Below are positions 9,145-18,017 of a DNA stretch of 34,053 nt, in pieces (the first letter of the stretch is position 1; each line of letters starts with the position of its first letter). The notes under the pieces were generated by a model. That model was not told the DNA's origin. It saw only the letters and a list, made by a program, of their open reading frames with translations, and made no database searches. Source of the stretch: DATLMR01 sp035634255 (lineage in GTDB: Bacteria; Acidobacteriota; Blastocatellia; UBA7656); assembly GCA_035634255.1 (NCBI GenBank), contig DASQDI010000103.1:1-34053 (forward strand), written 5' to 3'. The position numbers and the translations under genes were made by a program.

Positions 9145-10025
9145 TAGCAGCATCAAGACAACGGTTCGCCGCGAGCCTTCTCGCCGCGGCGTCGCTCATA
9201 TTCGCGTCCGACCTTCAGGCCTTAGCGCAGAGCGGGCCGGGGCACGCGCCTATGCCGGACGTGGCGCGGCAGGAGGGGAAGCCGAAGGTCCTACAGGACA
9301 TCGGCATCGAGCAGAGGTTGAACGAACAGGTGCCGCTCGACCTGATCTTCAGGGACGAGGCGGGCCGCGAGGTGCGGCTCGGGGATTACTTCGGAGAGAA
9401 GCCCGTCATCCTCTCGCTCGTCTATTACGACTGCCCGATGCTCTGCAACCAGGTGCTCAACGGGCTAGTCAGTTGCCTGGGCACCCTGAAGTTCGACATC
9501 GGCCGCGAGTTCGAGGTCGTGACCGTGAGCTTCGACCCGCGCGAGACCCCTGCGCTCGCAACCGATAAGAAGCAGGGCTACATCGGCCGGTACAAGAGGC
9601 CGGGCGCGGGCGACGGCTGGCACTTCCTGACCGGCGGTCAGGAGTCGGTCGACCGCCTGACGCGGGCCGTCGGGTTCAAGTATGCCTGGGACGAAGGGAC
9701 GAAGCAGTTCGCGCACTCAAGCGGCATCATGGTGCTCACGCCCGGAGGCAAACTCTCAAGGTATTTTTACGGCATCGAGTACGCCCCGGTCGACGTGCGC
9801 CTCGGGCTTATCGAGGCTTCCGAGAGCAGGATCGGCTCGCCCGTGGACGCGGTGCTTCTGTACTGCTACCACTACGACCCGGCCACGGGCAAGTATGGCC
9901 CGGTCATCATGAATTTCATGCGCCTTGGCGGAATCGCAACGATAGTCGGCCTCCTCGCCCTCCTGCTGATCATGCGGAGGAGGGGCCCGGAGCCGGATCG
10001 CGCGAGCGTAGGAGGGGCAGCTTAA
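9141..10025 (+). CDS. Sco/SenC-type copper chaperone for the CuA centre
   Basis: The 294-aa protein has an N-terminal signal sequence, a thioredoxin-fold Sco domain with the copper motif CPMLC (C98, C102), the partner histidine (H192 in a HSSG motif), and a C-terminal membrane helix (about 261-281). Sco proteins bind and deliver copper to, or reduce, the CuA site of oxidase subunit II, whose gene follows 3 nt downstream. The start is GTG at 9141, overlapping the previous stop (GTGA) and preceded by GGAGG. The frame continues upstream, but only as a shadow of the preceding gene. Confidence 0.93.
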   Translation: MIAASRQRFAASLLAAASLIFASDLQALAQSGPGHAPMPDVARQEGKPKVLQDIGIEQRLNEQVPLDLIFRDEAGREVRLGDYFGEKPVILSLVYYDCPMLCNQVLNGLVSCLGTLKFDIGREFEVVTVSFDPRETPALATDKKQGYIGRYKRPGAGDGWHFLTGGQESVDRLTRAVGFKYAWDEGTKQFAHSSGIMVLTPGGKLSRYFYGIEYAPVDVRLGLIEASESRIGSPVDAVLLYCYHYDPATGKYGPVIMNFMRLGGIATIVGLLALLLIMRRRGPEPDRASVGGAA

Positions 10026-10028
10026 CCT

Positions 10029-11153
10029 ATGGTTCTACTCATGCAGTCTTCATTGCCGCTGATGCCCGAGCAGGCGTCGACCGTCGCCTGGGAAGTCGAC
10101 GCGCTCTACCTGTCTTTAGTCGGGCTCACTCTGGTCATCTCCGTCGGCATCGCGGGCACGATAGCCTACTTCGCCGTCAAGTACCGCAGGCGGTCGCCCG
10201 ACGAACTGCCGAGGCCCATCGCGGGGTCGGTGAAGCTGGAGACGGTCTGGTCCGTGGTCCCGTTCATAGTCTCGTGCTTCATATTCGTGTGGGGCGCGGC
10301 CCTCTACTTTGAAATATCACACCCGCCCGAAGGCTCGCTCGACGTGTACGTCGTCGGGAAGCAGTGGATGTGGAAATTCCAGCACCTCTCCGGCCAGCGC
10401 GAGATCAACGAGCTCCACGTCCCCGTCGGGCGGAAGGTGAAGCTGACGATGACCACCGAGGACGTGATCCACAGCTTCTTCGTCCCGGCCTTCCGCGTCA
10501 AGTCGGACGTCGTGCCGGGCAGGTACACGTACCTCTGGTTCGAGGCGACCAAGCCGGGCACCTACCACCTCTTCTGCGCCGAGTATTGCGGGACTTCCCA
10601 TTCCGGGATGATCGGCTCGGTCGTGGTGATGGAGCCGACCGATTACCAGGCGTGGCTGGCCGGGGGGCGGGTCGAAGGGTCCCTCTCCGCCTCGGGCCAG
10701 AAGGTCTTTCAGGACCTCGCGTGCAACACCTGCCACCGCGCGGGCGGGGAGCCCGCCGGCCGCGGCCCGACCCTCGAAGGGCTGTTCGGCAAGCCCGTGG
10801 AGCTCGAAAACGGGCAGAACGTCATCGCCGACGAGAGCTACATCCGTGAGTCGATAGTGAACCCGAGGGCGAAGATTCACGCGGGCTACCAGCCCATCAT
10901 GCCGACGTTCCAGGGGCTGGTGAGCGAAGAGCAGTTGTTGCAGCTCGTCGAGTACATCAGGTCGTTAGGGCAGGCGGAAGGGTCGGGCGGCACCACCACC
11001 GGGGCCCCGGTCCCGGAGTCGCAAAGGTCCAACCCCCTCGCCCCGACCCAGCCGAATAACATCCGGGGAGGCCCCGGCGGGGCGTCGGGCGGAGAGCGGA
11101 GGGGGCCTCAGGGCCCCGTGCGGCCGGAAGAAAACAGGAGGCCCCCACAGTAA
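10029..11153 (+). CDS. coxB: caa3-type cytochrome c oxidase subunit II with fused cytochrome c
   Basis: The 374-aa protein has two membrane helices (about 26-50 and 74-95), a cupredoxin domain with the complete CuA ligand set (H148, C183, E185, C187, H191, M194), then a cytochrome c domain with CNTCH (C232-H236). The fusion defines caa3 oxidases: electrons enter at the haem, pass to CuA and then to subunit I. The C-terminal tail (about 325-374) is Gly/Pro/Arg-rich and unlikely to be folded. The ATG at 10029 follows GGAGGGG at 10011; a second in-frame ATG at 10041 is possible but is further from it. Confidence 0.95.
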   Translation: MVLLMQSSLPLMPEQASTVAWEVDALYLSLVGLTLVISVGIAGTIAYFAVKYRRRSPDELPRPIAGSVKLETVWSVVPFIVSCFIFVWGAALYFEISHPPEGSLDVYVVGKQWMWKFQHLSGQREINELHVPVGRKVKLTMTTEDVIHSFFVPAFRVKSDVVPGRYTYLWFEATKPGTYHLFCAEYCGTSHSGMIGSVVVMEPTDYQAWLAGGRVEGSLSASGQKVFQDLACNTCHRAGGEPAGRGPTLEGLFGKPVELENGQNVIADESYIRESIVNPRAKIHAGYQPIMPTFQGLVSEEQLLQLVEYIRSLGQAEGSGGTTTGAPVPESQRSNPLAPTQPNNIRGGPGGASGGERRGPQGPVRPEENRRPPQ

Positions 11154-11167
11154 CCGGGTAGGATATT

Positions 11168-12823
11168 ATGAGCACAACAGTCGCGCCAGTTGCACCTCGC
11201 ATCCACTACATAAACGCCAGGTACGGCGTCAAGTCCTGGCTGCTCACAGTCGATCACAAGCGCATCGCGCTCTTATACCTCGCCTCCATCACGCTCTTCT
11301 TCTTCCTCGGAGGCGCATTCGCGGTGGCGGTCAGGCTTGAGCTGCTGACCCCGCCCGGAGACTTCGTCCGCGCGGAGACCTACAACCGGCTCTTCACCAT
11401 GCACGGCATAGTCATGGTCTTCTTCTTCCTGATCCCCTCCGTGCCCGCCGTGCTGGGCAATTTCCTCGTGCCGATAATGATCGGGGCTAAAGACCTGGCC
11501 TTCCCGAAGCTCAACCTGCTGAGCTGGTACGTCTACAACCTGGGGGCGCTCTTCACCCTGATCGCGATCATCTCGGGCGGGGTCGACACGGGCTGGACCT
11601 TCTACACCCCCTACAGCACGAACTACTCCACGAGCAACGTGGTCATGACGGGCATCGGGGTCTTCATCACCGGGTTCTCGTCGATCCTCACGGGGCTGAA
11701 CTTCATCGTCACGGTCCACACGATGAGGGCTCCGGGGATGACGTGGTTCAGGCTCCCGCTCTTCATCTGGTCGAACTACGCGACGAGCCTGATCATGATC
11801 CTGGGCACCCCGGTCATCGCCATCACGGTCCTGCTCGTGGCGTTCGAGCGTCTGGTCGGCATAGGCGTGTTCGACCCCGCGCTCGGGGGCGACCCAGTCC
11901 TGTTCCAGCACCTCTTCTGGTTCTACTCACACCCGGCGGTCTACATCATGGTCCTGCCCGCGATGGGCGTGGTCAGCGAGCTGGTCGCGAACATGTCGAG
12001 GAAGAACATATTCGGCTACCGCTTCATCGCCTTCGCGAGCATCGCCATAGCCGTCTTCGGCTTCCTGGTCTGGGGGCACCACATGTTCACCAGCAGCCAG
12101 TCGGTGTACGCCGGGATGATCTTCTCGTTCCTGAGCTACGCCGTGGCGATCCCGTCGGCGATCAAGGTCTTCAACTGGACGGCCACGATGTACCGGGGGT
12201 CGATCTCGTACATGACCCCGATGCTCTACGCGATGGGCTTCATCGGTTTGTTTACCATAGGGGGCATGACCGGGCTGTTCCTCGCGGCGCTCGGCCTCGA
12301 CGTTCACGTGCATGACACCTACTTCGTGGTCGCGCATTTTCACTACATCATGGTCGGGGGGACCATGATGGCTTACCTCGGGGGCCTGCATTACTGGTGG
12401 CCGAAGATCACCGGCCGGATGTACCCGGAAGGCTGGGCCAGGTTCGCCGCCCTCGTCATCTTCGTCGGGTTCAACCTCACGTTCTTCCCGCAGTTCGTCC
12501 TCGGATACCTCGGGATGCCCCGCAGGTACCACGCCTACGCGGAGGAGTATCAGGTGTTGAACGTGATGTCGACGGCGGGCGCTTCCATCCTGGGGGTCGG
12601 GATGCTCGTGCCGATGATCTATTTCATCTGGTCTATGCGCTACGGCCCCATAGCCCTGCGTAATCCGTGGGGGGCCGTCGGGCTGGAATGGACGACCACT
12701 TCGCCGCCGCCGACCGAGAATTTTGAGGTCACCCCGGTCGTCACCTGGGAGGCTTACGAGTTCAGGCCGAGGGAAGAGATGGAGATCATAGGCAAGACCG
12801 AGCCCGACGATCAGCCGGGCTAG
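11168..12823 (+). CDS. coxA: Haem-copper oxidase subunit I (type A2, caa3)
   Basis: The 551-aa protein has about 12 membrane helices and all metal ligands: H79 and H392 for low-spin haem a, H255, H304 and H305 for CuB, and H390 for haem a3. The cross-link tyrosine is Y259. The D-channel glutamate of A1 oxidases is missing; the helix VI motif is instead YSHPAV (Y253-S254), the signature of A2 oxidases such as that of Rhodothermus marinus. The K-channel lysine is present (K333). It should reduce O2 to water and pump protons. The start is ATG at 11168 with TAGGA upstream. Confidence 0.96.
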   Translation: MSTTVAPVAPRIHYINARYGVKSWLLTVDHKRIALLYLASITLFFFLGGAFAVAVRLELLTPPGDFVRAETYNRLFTMHGIVMVFFFLIPSVPAVLGNFLVPIMIGAKDLAFPKLNLLSWYVYNLGALFTLIAIISGGVDTGWTFYTPYSTNYSTSNVVMTGIGVFITGFSSILTGLNFIVTVHTMRAPGMTWFRLPLFIWSNYATSLIMILGTPVIAITVLLVAFERLVGIGVFDPALGGDPVLFQHLFWFYSHPAVYIMVLPAMGVVSELVANMSRKNIFGYRFIAFASIAIAVFGFLVWGHHMFTSSQSVYAGMIFSFLSYAVAIPSAIKVFNWTATMYRGSISYMTPMLYAMGFIGLFTIGGMTGLFLAALGLDVHVHDTYFVVAHFHYIMVGGTMMAYLGGLHYWWPKITGRMYPEGWARFAALVIFVGFNLTFFPQFVLGYLGMPRRYHAYAEEYQVLNVMSTAGASILGVGMLVPMIYFIWSMRYGPIALRNPWGAVGLEWTTTSPPPTENFEVTPVVTWEAYEFRPREEMEIIGKTEPDDQPG

Positions 12824-12838
12824 GCGGGACGTTGAATG

Positions 12839-12871
12839 CCCGCCGCGCCGGGGAGCCTTCGGCGCGGCGGG
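12839..12871 (+). repeat. Perfect 12-bp GC hairpin between coxA and coxC
   Basis: The arms 12839-12850 and 12860-12871 are perfect complements, all G/C, around a 9-nt loop. The hairpin begins 16 nt after the coxA stop and ends 32 nt before the coxC start. No T-run follows, so complete termination is unlikely. It may stabilise the upstream mRNA end or lower expression of subunits III and IV. The role is inference. Confidence 0.7.
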
Positions 12872-12903
12872 GACGATTCATCTGCTTTCACAGGAGATTA
12901 AAG

Positions 12904-13701
12904 TTGGCTGATACTCATACCGTAGAGCATTCGACCGACGCGCATTCGTCGCTCGCCCACCACTTCGACAACATGGAGCAGCAGCGTGAGGCCGGCACGC
13001 TCGGGATGTGGGTCTTCCTGGTCACGGAGATCATGTTCTTCGGCGGCCTGTTCTTGGTTTACATCCTGTACCGGTACTACTACGCGGCCGAGTTCGCCGC
13101 CGCGAGCCACGAACTCGACTGGGTCCTGGGCGGAGTCAACACCGCCATCCTGATCTGCAGCAGCCTGACCATGGCGCTCGCGGTCTACTACGCGCAGCTG
13201 GGGACGAAGCGGTTGCAGATCATCTTCCTGGTCCTGACGATGATACTCGGCGCGGCATTCCTGGGCATCAAGGCCGTCGAGTACGCGGAAAAATTCGAGC
13301 ACCACCTCTTCCCCGGAGTGGGCTTCAAGTGGGGAGGCGGCGACGGTCACCAGGAGGGGCAGGGCGGGCAGTATCAGGGGGGCGAGTCGGCGGGCCTCGG
13401 GCAGCCGAACACCGCGCAGCCCGTGGCGGAAGAGACGCAGCCCTTCCCCGACGCCCCGGGGGGGCTCGACCCCTACAAAGTGCAGATGTTTTTCTGGATA
13501 TATTTCGCGATGACCGGCATCCACGCCCTGCACATGATCATCGGGCTGGGCATACTCGCCGTGCTGGTCTTCATGGCGAAGAGGGGCCGCTTCACGAGCG
13601 AGTACCACTCCCCCGTGGAGATTTCCGGCCTCTACTGGCACTTCGTCGACATAGTCTGGATATTCCTTTTCCCCCTTCTCTACCTTATCGGGAGGCACTG
13701 A
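12904..13701 (+). CDS. coxC: Cytochrome c oxidase subunit III
   Basis: The 265-aa protein is a subunit III family member, recognisable from GMWVFLVTEIMFFGGLF near the N-terminus (34-50) and the C-terminal YWHFVDIVWIFLFPLLY helix. It has about five membrane helices. A hydrophilic Gly/Gln-rich insert of about 45 residues (143-187) sits in the middle, unusual for the family. I place the start at TTG 12904, preceded by AGGAG with 7 nt spacing. The frame runs upstream to 12832, but that part would be the GC hairpin and has no good ribosome-binding site. Confidence 0.93.
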   Translation: MADTHTVEHSTDAHSSLAHHFDNMEQQREAGTLGMWVFLVTEIMFFGGLFLVYILYRYYYAAEFAAASHELDWVLGGVNTAILICSSLTMALAVYYAQLGTKRLQIIFLVLTMILGAAFLGIKAVEYAEKFEHHLFPGVGFKWGGGDGHQEGQGGQYQGGESAGLGQPNTAQPVAEETQPFPDAPGGLDPYKVQMFFWIYFAMTGIHALHMIIGLGILAVLVFMAKRGRFTSEYHSPVEISGLYWHFVDIVWIFLFPLLYLIGRH

Positions 13702-13706
13702 AGAAC

Positions 13707-14003
13707 ATGTCCGAGCATGTGGTTCCGAAAAAAATCTACTACGCGATCTTCGCCACGCTGCTGGTCCTGACGGGCGTGACCATCGCCGTGGCCTTCGTCG
13801 ACCTCGGCCCATTTAACAACGTCGTGGCGATGGCGATAGCCGTCTTCAAGGCGACGCTCGTCGTGCTCTACTTCATGCATGTCCGCTACAGCAGCCGCCT
13901 CACCTGGATAGTCGTCTGCGCGGGCTTCTTCTGGTTCGGCCTGATGATCGCGCTCACGTTCGCCGATTACCTGAGCCGCGGCTGGCTGGCGGGGCCGAGG
14001 TGA
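13707..14003 (+). CDS. coxD: Cytochrome c oxidase subunit IV (small membrane subunit)
   Basis: The 98-aa protein has three membrane helices and the bacterial subunit IV pattern, with a short N-terminus, a KATLVVLYFMHVRYSSRL segment and a final helix. It is thought to help assemble or stabilise the caa3 oxidase. The ATG at 13707 lies 5 nt after the coxC stop, with GGGAGG upstream. It is the last gene of the respiratory operon; 140 nt follow before sod. Confidence 0.9.
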   Translation: MSEHVVPKKIYYAIFATLLVLTGVTIAVAFVDLGPFNNVVAMAIAVFKATLVVLYFMHVRYSSRLTWIVVCAGFFWFGLMIALTFADYLSRGWLAGPR

Positions 14004-14143
14004 TGGGGCGGGCGCGGCGTCCGGCGCGGTTGCTATGTCCCCGGCTCTCTGCTGTAATCTAAAGGTACTGTGGCGCGGTTGTGGGTTTCATGCGAAACAG
14101 AACGGGCAGGGGTGCGGGCGGTCCATAAAAGGAGGCAAGGGCG

Positions 14144-14788
14144 ATGATTCCTCGTAAGGAGTACACACCGAAACAGTTCAACCTGAGCGGACTGAACGGC
14201 ATCTCCGATCAGACTCTTGAGATGCATTTCAAGCTGTACGAAGGCTACGTCAAGGAGACGAACAAGCTGACGGCGAAGATAACGGAATTCCTGAGCGACG
14301 GGAAAGTCGATCAGGAAGAGATGCCCGCTTATTCGGAGCTGACGCGCCGCCTCGGGTTCGAGTACAACGGCATGGTCCTGCACGAGTACTACTTCGGCAA
14401 CATGAAAAAAGATGGCGCGGGGGACCCCTCGAAGAACTCGCGGTTCCTGAAGGCCGCGGAAGCGAGCTTCGGGTCGTACGACATCTGGAAGGCGGATTTC
14501 GTGAGCATCGGGAAGATGCGCGGGGTCGGCTGGGCGGTCTGCTACGAGGACCCGACGAACGGGCTGCTGTCGAACCACTGGATCACGTTGCATCAGGTGG
14601 GCAACGTGGCGGGCTTCAACCCGGTGCTGATCATGGATGTCTGGGAGCACGCGTTCCTGCTCGATTACAAGCCGGCCGAGCGCCCCAAATACATAGAGGC
14701 GTTCTTTTCCAACATCGACTGGAATGCGGTCGAAGAGCGTTTGAAGTCGGGCGCGTCGGCCCGGCCCACGACCTCGGGGAGCGTGTAG
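14144..14788 (+). CDS. Superoxide dismutase, Fe/Mn family
   Basis: The 214-aa protein carries the four metal ligands of Fe/Mn superoxide dismutases: H28, H80, D165 and H169 (the last two in MDVWEHAF). It lacks a signal peptide and is probably cytoplasmic. The region before the Asp ligand is divergent (NHWITLHQVGN, about 144-154, instead of the usual NQD stretch), so metal preference cannot be predicted. The ATG is preceded by AGGAGG about 8 nt upstream. It follows the oxidase genes in the same direction after a 140-nt gap and may have its own promoter. A role in protecting this O2-using membrane system is reasonable inference. Confidence 0.93.
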   Translation: MIPRKEYTPKQFNLSGLNGISDQTLEMHFKLYEGYVKETNKLTAKITEFLSDGKVDQEEMPAYSELTRRLGFEYNGMVLHEYYFGNMKKDGAGDPSKNSRFLKAAEASFGSYDIWKADFVSIGKMRGVGWAVCYEDPTNGLLSNHWITLHQVGNVAGFNPVLIMDVWEHAFLLDYKPAERPKYIEAFFSNIDWNAVEERLKSGASARPTTSGSV

Positions 14789-14803
14789 CGCAGAGAAAGT
14801 TTA

Positions 14804-14863
14804 CGGTTTTCGGTTTCCAGTTTCGGGCCTCGTATGATTCGGAAAAGTGGAAACCGAAAGCCG
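14804..14863. repeat. Imperfect 16-bp inverted repeat downstream of sod
   Basis: The arms 14804-14819 and 14848-14863 match at 15 of 16 positions (the odd pair is G-T) around a 28-nt loop. The sequence is rich in GGTTT/GAAACC motifs, unlike the surrounding genes. It begins 16 nt after the sod stop and could act as a terminator or RNA-stabilising stem, but only a weak T-rich stretch follows. The rest of the 14789-15031 spacer shows no gene; a poor promoter candidate is TTGAAG (14934) and TAACAG (14957) with a 17-nt gap. Confidence 0.6.
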
Positions 14864-15031
14864 TTCTCCATCCTCTTCACCCACAGAATCCGAATTAGGA
14901 TTTAGCCGGGATTTAGGATAAACTACCTTCTTATTGAAGCTGGCATGGTCCCGACTTAACAGACCTTAGACAACCCCTCGCGCACCCCCGCGTTGCCGGA
15001 AGTGCTGCGGGCTCAGGTAACGACGAAACAG

Positions 15032-15562
15032 ATGGCTGCAAGAAAGAAACAGAAGGTTCACATTCAATTCGTCGCCAATGGCGAAGAGGTGGAGGTCGCT
15101 TTTGCCCCGCACAAAACCCTCCTCGAAGTCCTGCGCGAAGACATGGCCCTGACCGGCACCAAGCACGGGTGCGAGCTGGGCGAGTGCGGGGTCTGCACGG
15201 TCCTGTTAGATGGGCAGGCCGTCCTGTCCTGTCTCACGCTCGGGCTCGACGTGGAAGGCCGGGAGGTCACCACCGTCGAAGGCATGTCGGTGAACGGCGA
15301 GCTGCACCCTTTGCAGGAGACGTTCGCCGACCTCGGGGCGGCCCAGTGCGGCTATTGCACGCCCGGCTTTCTGCTGGTCGCCCAGGAGCTGCTCGAAAAG
15401 AACCCCGACCCCGGCAGGGAAGAGATCAAAGAGGCCCTGGCGGGGAATCTCTGTCGCTGTACCGGTTATATAAAGATTTACGAGGCGGTCGAGCTCGCGG
15501 CCGCGCGCATGCGCGGCGAAGAGGCCGAGCCCGCCAGAGAGACGGTTTATGGCTACGAATAA
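15032..15562 (+). CDS. Xanthine-oxidase-family [2Fe-2S] small subunit (HcrC-like)
   Basis: The 176-aa protein has two [2Fe-2S] domains: a plant-ferredoxin type with C47, C52, C55 and C67, and an all-alpha type with C106, C109, C141 and C143. This is the electron-transfer subunit of three-subunit molybdenum hydroxylases. The downstream FAD subunit points to the 4-hydroxybenzoyl-CoA reductase branch. I choose ATG 15032; a TTG at 14993 is in frame but would add 13 residues without homology. The ribosome-binding site is weak. The 3' end overlaps the large subunit by 14 nt. Confidence 0.88.
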   Translation: MAARKKQKVHIQFVANGEEVEVAFAPHKTLLEVLREDMALTGTKHGCELGECGVCTVLLDGQAVLSCLTLGLDVEGREVTTVEGMSVNGELHPLQETFADLGAAQCGYCTPGFLLVAQELLEKNPDPGREEIKEALAGNLCRCTGYIKIYEAVELAAARMRGEEAEPARETVYGYE

Positions 15563-17990
15563 CGGTAACAACGGCAAGCCGAGGAAGGTCATCGGCAAGC
15601 CCTTCCGCAAGGTCGACGCCCGCGCGAAGTGTACGGGCCAGACCCGGTTCGCGGACGACATAACGCTGCCCCGCATGCTTCACGCGAAGCTGCTGCGAAG
15701 CCCGGTCCCTCACGCGGCGGTCAAGAGCGTCGACGTGTCCAGGGCCCTGCGGCTTCCGGGCGTCGTCGCGGCGATCACCGGGAAGGACCTGCCCATACCT
15801 TACGGGATTCTTCCCGTGAGCCAGGACGAGCACGCCCTCTGCATAGACAAGGTGCGCTTCATCGGGGACCCCGTCGCCGCCATCGCCGCCATAGACGAAG
15901 ACACCGCATTCGAAGCCATGGACCTGATCGAGGTCGAGTACGAGAAGCTCAAGCCCATCGCGACGATTGAAGAGGCTCTGGAAACGCGGGAGCCCCGCAT
16001 CCACGACTACGGCGATTACGGCAACGTTCACAAGAACGTCTCGCTCGAATTCGGGGACATGGATGAGGGGTTCGCGGAAGCCGACCTGGTGCGCGAAGAC
16101 ATCTTCTTTTATCAGGGCAACACCCACCTCCCCCTGGAACAGCACGCCGCGGTCGCGCATTTCGACGCGGACGGCAAGCTGACCCTGTGGAGCGCGACCC
16201 AGACCCCTCACTACGTCCACCGCGCTCTGGCGAAGACCCTGCAACTGCCGGCTAGTCACATCCGGGTCATCGCTACCCCCAACGGCGGAGGCTTCGGCGG
16301 CAAGAGCGACCCGTTCAATCACGAGGTCGCGATCTCGAAGCTGGCGATGATGACGGGCCGGCCCGTGAAAGTCGCCTTGACGCGCGAGGAGGTCTTCTAC
16401 TGTCACAGGGGCCGCCACCCGGTCCTGATGTGGGTGAAGACCGGCGTGAAGCGCGACGGGGCGATCACCGCCATGCACTTCCGCTCGTTCCTCGACGGCG
16501 GCGCGTACGGCAGCTACGGGGTGGCGAGCACTTTCTACACGGGCGCGCTCCAGACCGTAACCTACGAGATTCCTCGGTACAAATTCGAGGGCGTGCGCTG
16601 CTTCACGAACAAGCCCCCGTGCGGCCCCAAGCGCGGCCACGGGACCCCGCAGCCCCGCTTCGCCCTGGAAGTGCAGGTCGATAAGATTTCAGAAGAGCTG
16701 GGCCTCGACCCGGCGGAGATGCGGATGGCGCACCTGGCCCCGCCGAATTCCGTGACCGCGAATTACCTGCGGATCGGCAGCATGGGCCTCGGCAGGTGCA
16801 TCGAGAAAGTGGTCGAAGGCGCGGGCTGGAAGGACAAACACCGGAAGCTCCCATACGGGAAGGGGGTCGGCATCGCCTGCGGCTCTTACCTCTCGGGCGC
16901 GGGCCTCCCGATATATTGGAACAGCATGCCCCACTCCGGGGTGCAGCTCCGCCTCGACCGGCAGGGCGGGGTCTGCGTGATGTGCGGCTCGACCGACATC
17001 GGCCAGGGCTCCGATTCCGTGCTCGCTTACGTGGTCGCGGAGGTGCTGGGGATCGACCCGTTCGACATCCGCGTCGTGACCTCGGACACCGACCTCACAC
17101 CGGTCGACCTCGGCAGCTACTCGAGCCGCGTCACCTTGATGACCGGGAACGCGGCGTTGCAGGCGGCCGAGCGCGCGCGCGAGCTGCTGACGATGGCGGT
17201 GGCGGAGAAGCTGGGCGCCCCGATTGAGAACCTCTCGTTCGCCGAGCGCCGGGTCTTCGATGTCGAAAACCCGGAAACGGGCGTCTCGTTCGCCGAGGCC
17301 GTGCAGATGGCCGAGGCCAGGTTCGGCACGATTGGGACGGTCGGCTCTTACACCCCTCCGGCCTCTCCGGGCAAGTTCAAGGGCGCGGGCGTCGGGCCTT
17401 CCCCGGCCTACAGCTACTCGGCCGCCATCGCCGAAGTGGACGTGGACCCGGAGACCGGGATCGTCGTCGTCGAGCGCGTGTGGATCGCTCATGACATCGG
17501 GCAGTCGATCAACCCCATGCTCGTGATGGGGCAGGTCGAAGGGAGCGTCTACATGGGGCTGGGCGAGGCGTTGATGGAGGAGATGGTTTACCGGGGCAAC
17601 CGGAACATCGTGCACAAGTTTCCCTCCATGCTCGAATACAAGAGCCCGACCACGCTTGAGATGTGCGACGTGAAGACCTACCTGATCGAGGACCCGGACC
17701 CGAACGGCCCATTCGGCGCGAAGGAGGTCGGGCAGGGGCCGCTACTGCCCATCCCGCCCGCCGTCGTTAATGCCATCTACGACGCGGTGGGCGTCCGGGT
17801 CGACGAAGTGCCCGCGACCCCCGAGAAAGTGCTCGCGGCAATCCGCGCGAAGGCTCAGGGCAAGGAGGCGAGATTCGGGCCGAAATCGGTCCCCGAAGTC
17901 CTGTGGCCCGCGCCCCTGAAAGTGCAGACGCCTGCGGAAGGCGGCGACGGCAAGGCCCTGCCGCGCGAGGCCGTGCATGCGAGAGATTGA
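15549..17990 (+). CDS. Xanthine-oxidase-family molybdenum large subunit (HcrA-like)
   Basis: The 813-aa protein is the catalytic molybdopterin cytosine dinucleotide subunit. It has the N-terminal aldehyde oxidase hammerhead domain (about 20-130), then the Mo-binding domains with GGGFGG (246-251), a second cofactor loop GQG (485-487) and the catalytic glutamate E726 in FGAKEVGQG. The segment CGPKRGHGTPQPRFALE replaces the AYxCSFR motif of aerobic CO dehydrogenase, so it is not CoxL. Together with the HcrB-like FAD subunit it best fits the 4-hydroxybenzoyl-CoA reductase branch, but the substrate cannot be read from sequence. Related enzymes in aerobes oxidise various aromatics or aldehydes. Confidence 0.85.
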   Translation: MATNNGNNGKPRKVIGKPFRKVDARAKCTGQTRFADDITLPRMLHAKLLRSPVPHAAVKSVDVSRALRLPGVVAAITGKDLPIPYGILPVSQDEHALCIDKVRFIGDPVAAIAAIDEDTAFEAMDLIEVEYEKLKPIATIEEALETREPRIHDYGDYGNVHKNVSLEFGDMDEGFAEADLVREDIFFYQGNTHLPLEQHAAVAHFDADGKLTLWSATQTPHYVHRALAKTLQLPASHIRVIATPNGGGFGGKSDPFNHEVAISKLAMMTGRPVKVALTREEVFYCHRGRHPVLMWVKTGVKRDGAITAMHFRSFLDGGAYGSYGVASTFYTGALQTVTYEIPRYKFEGVRCFTNKPPCGPKRGHGTPQPRFALEVQVDKISEELGLDPAEMRMAHLAPPNSVTANYLRIGSMGLGRCIEKVVEGAGWKDKHRKLPYGKGVGIACGSYLSGAGLPIYWNSMPHSGVQLRLDRQGGVCVMCGSTDIGQGSDSVLAYVVAEVLGIDPFDIRVVTSDTDLTPVDLGSYSSRVTLMTGNAALQAAERARELLTMAVAEKLGAPIENLSFAERRVFDVENPETGVSFAEAVQMAEARFGTIGTVGSYTPPASPGKFKGAGVGPSPAYSYSAAIAEVDVDPETGIVVVERVWIAHDIGQSINPMLVMGQVEGSVYMGLGEALMEEMVYRGNRNIVHKFPSMLEYKSPTTLEMCDVKTYLIEDPDPNGPFGAKEVGQGPLLPIPPAVVNAIYDAVGVRVDEVPATPEKVLAAIRAKAQGKEARFGPKSVPEVLWPAPLKVQTPAEGGDGKALPREAVHARD

Positions 17991-18017
17991 TTTAGAACCG
18001 GAGATTATTGACCGCTT

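Noticed and set aside
15426..16640. Long minus-strand open frame opposite the Mo large subunit
   Set aside because: Shadow frame; the opposite strand has cofactor motifs in order.
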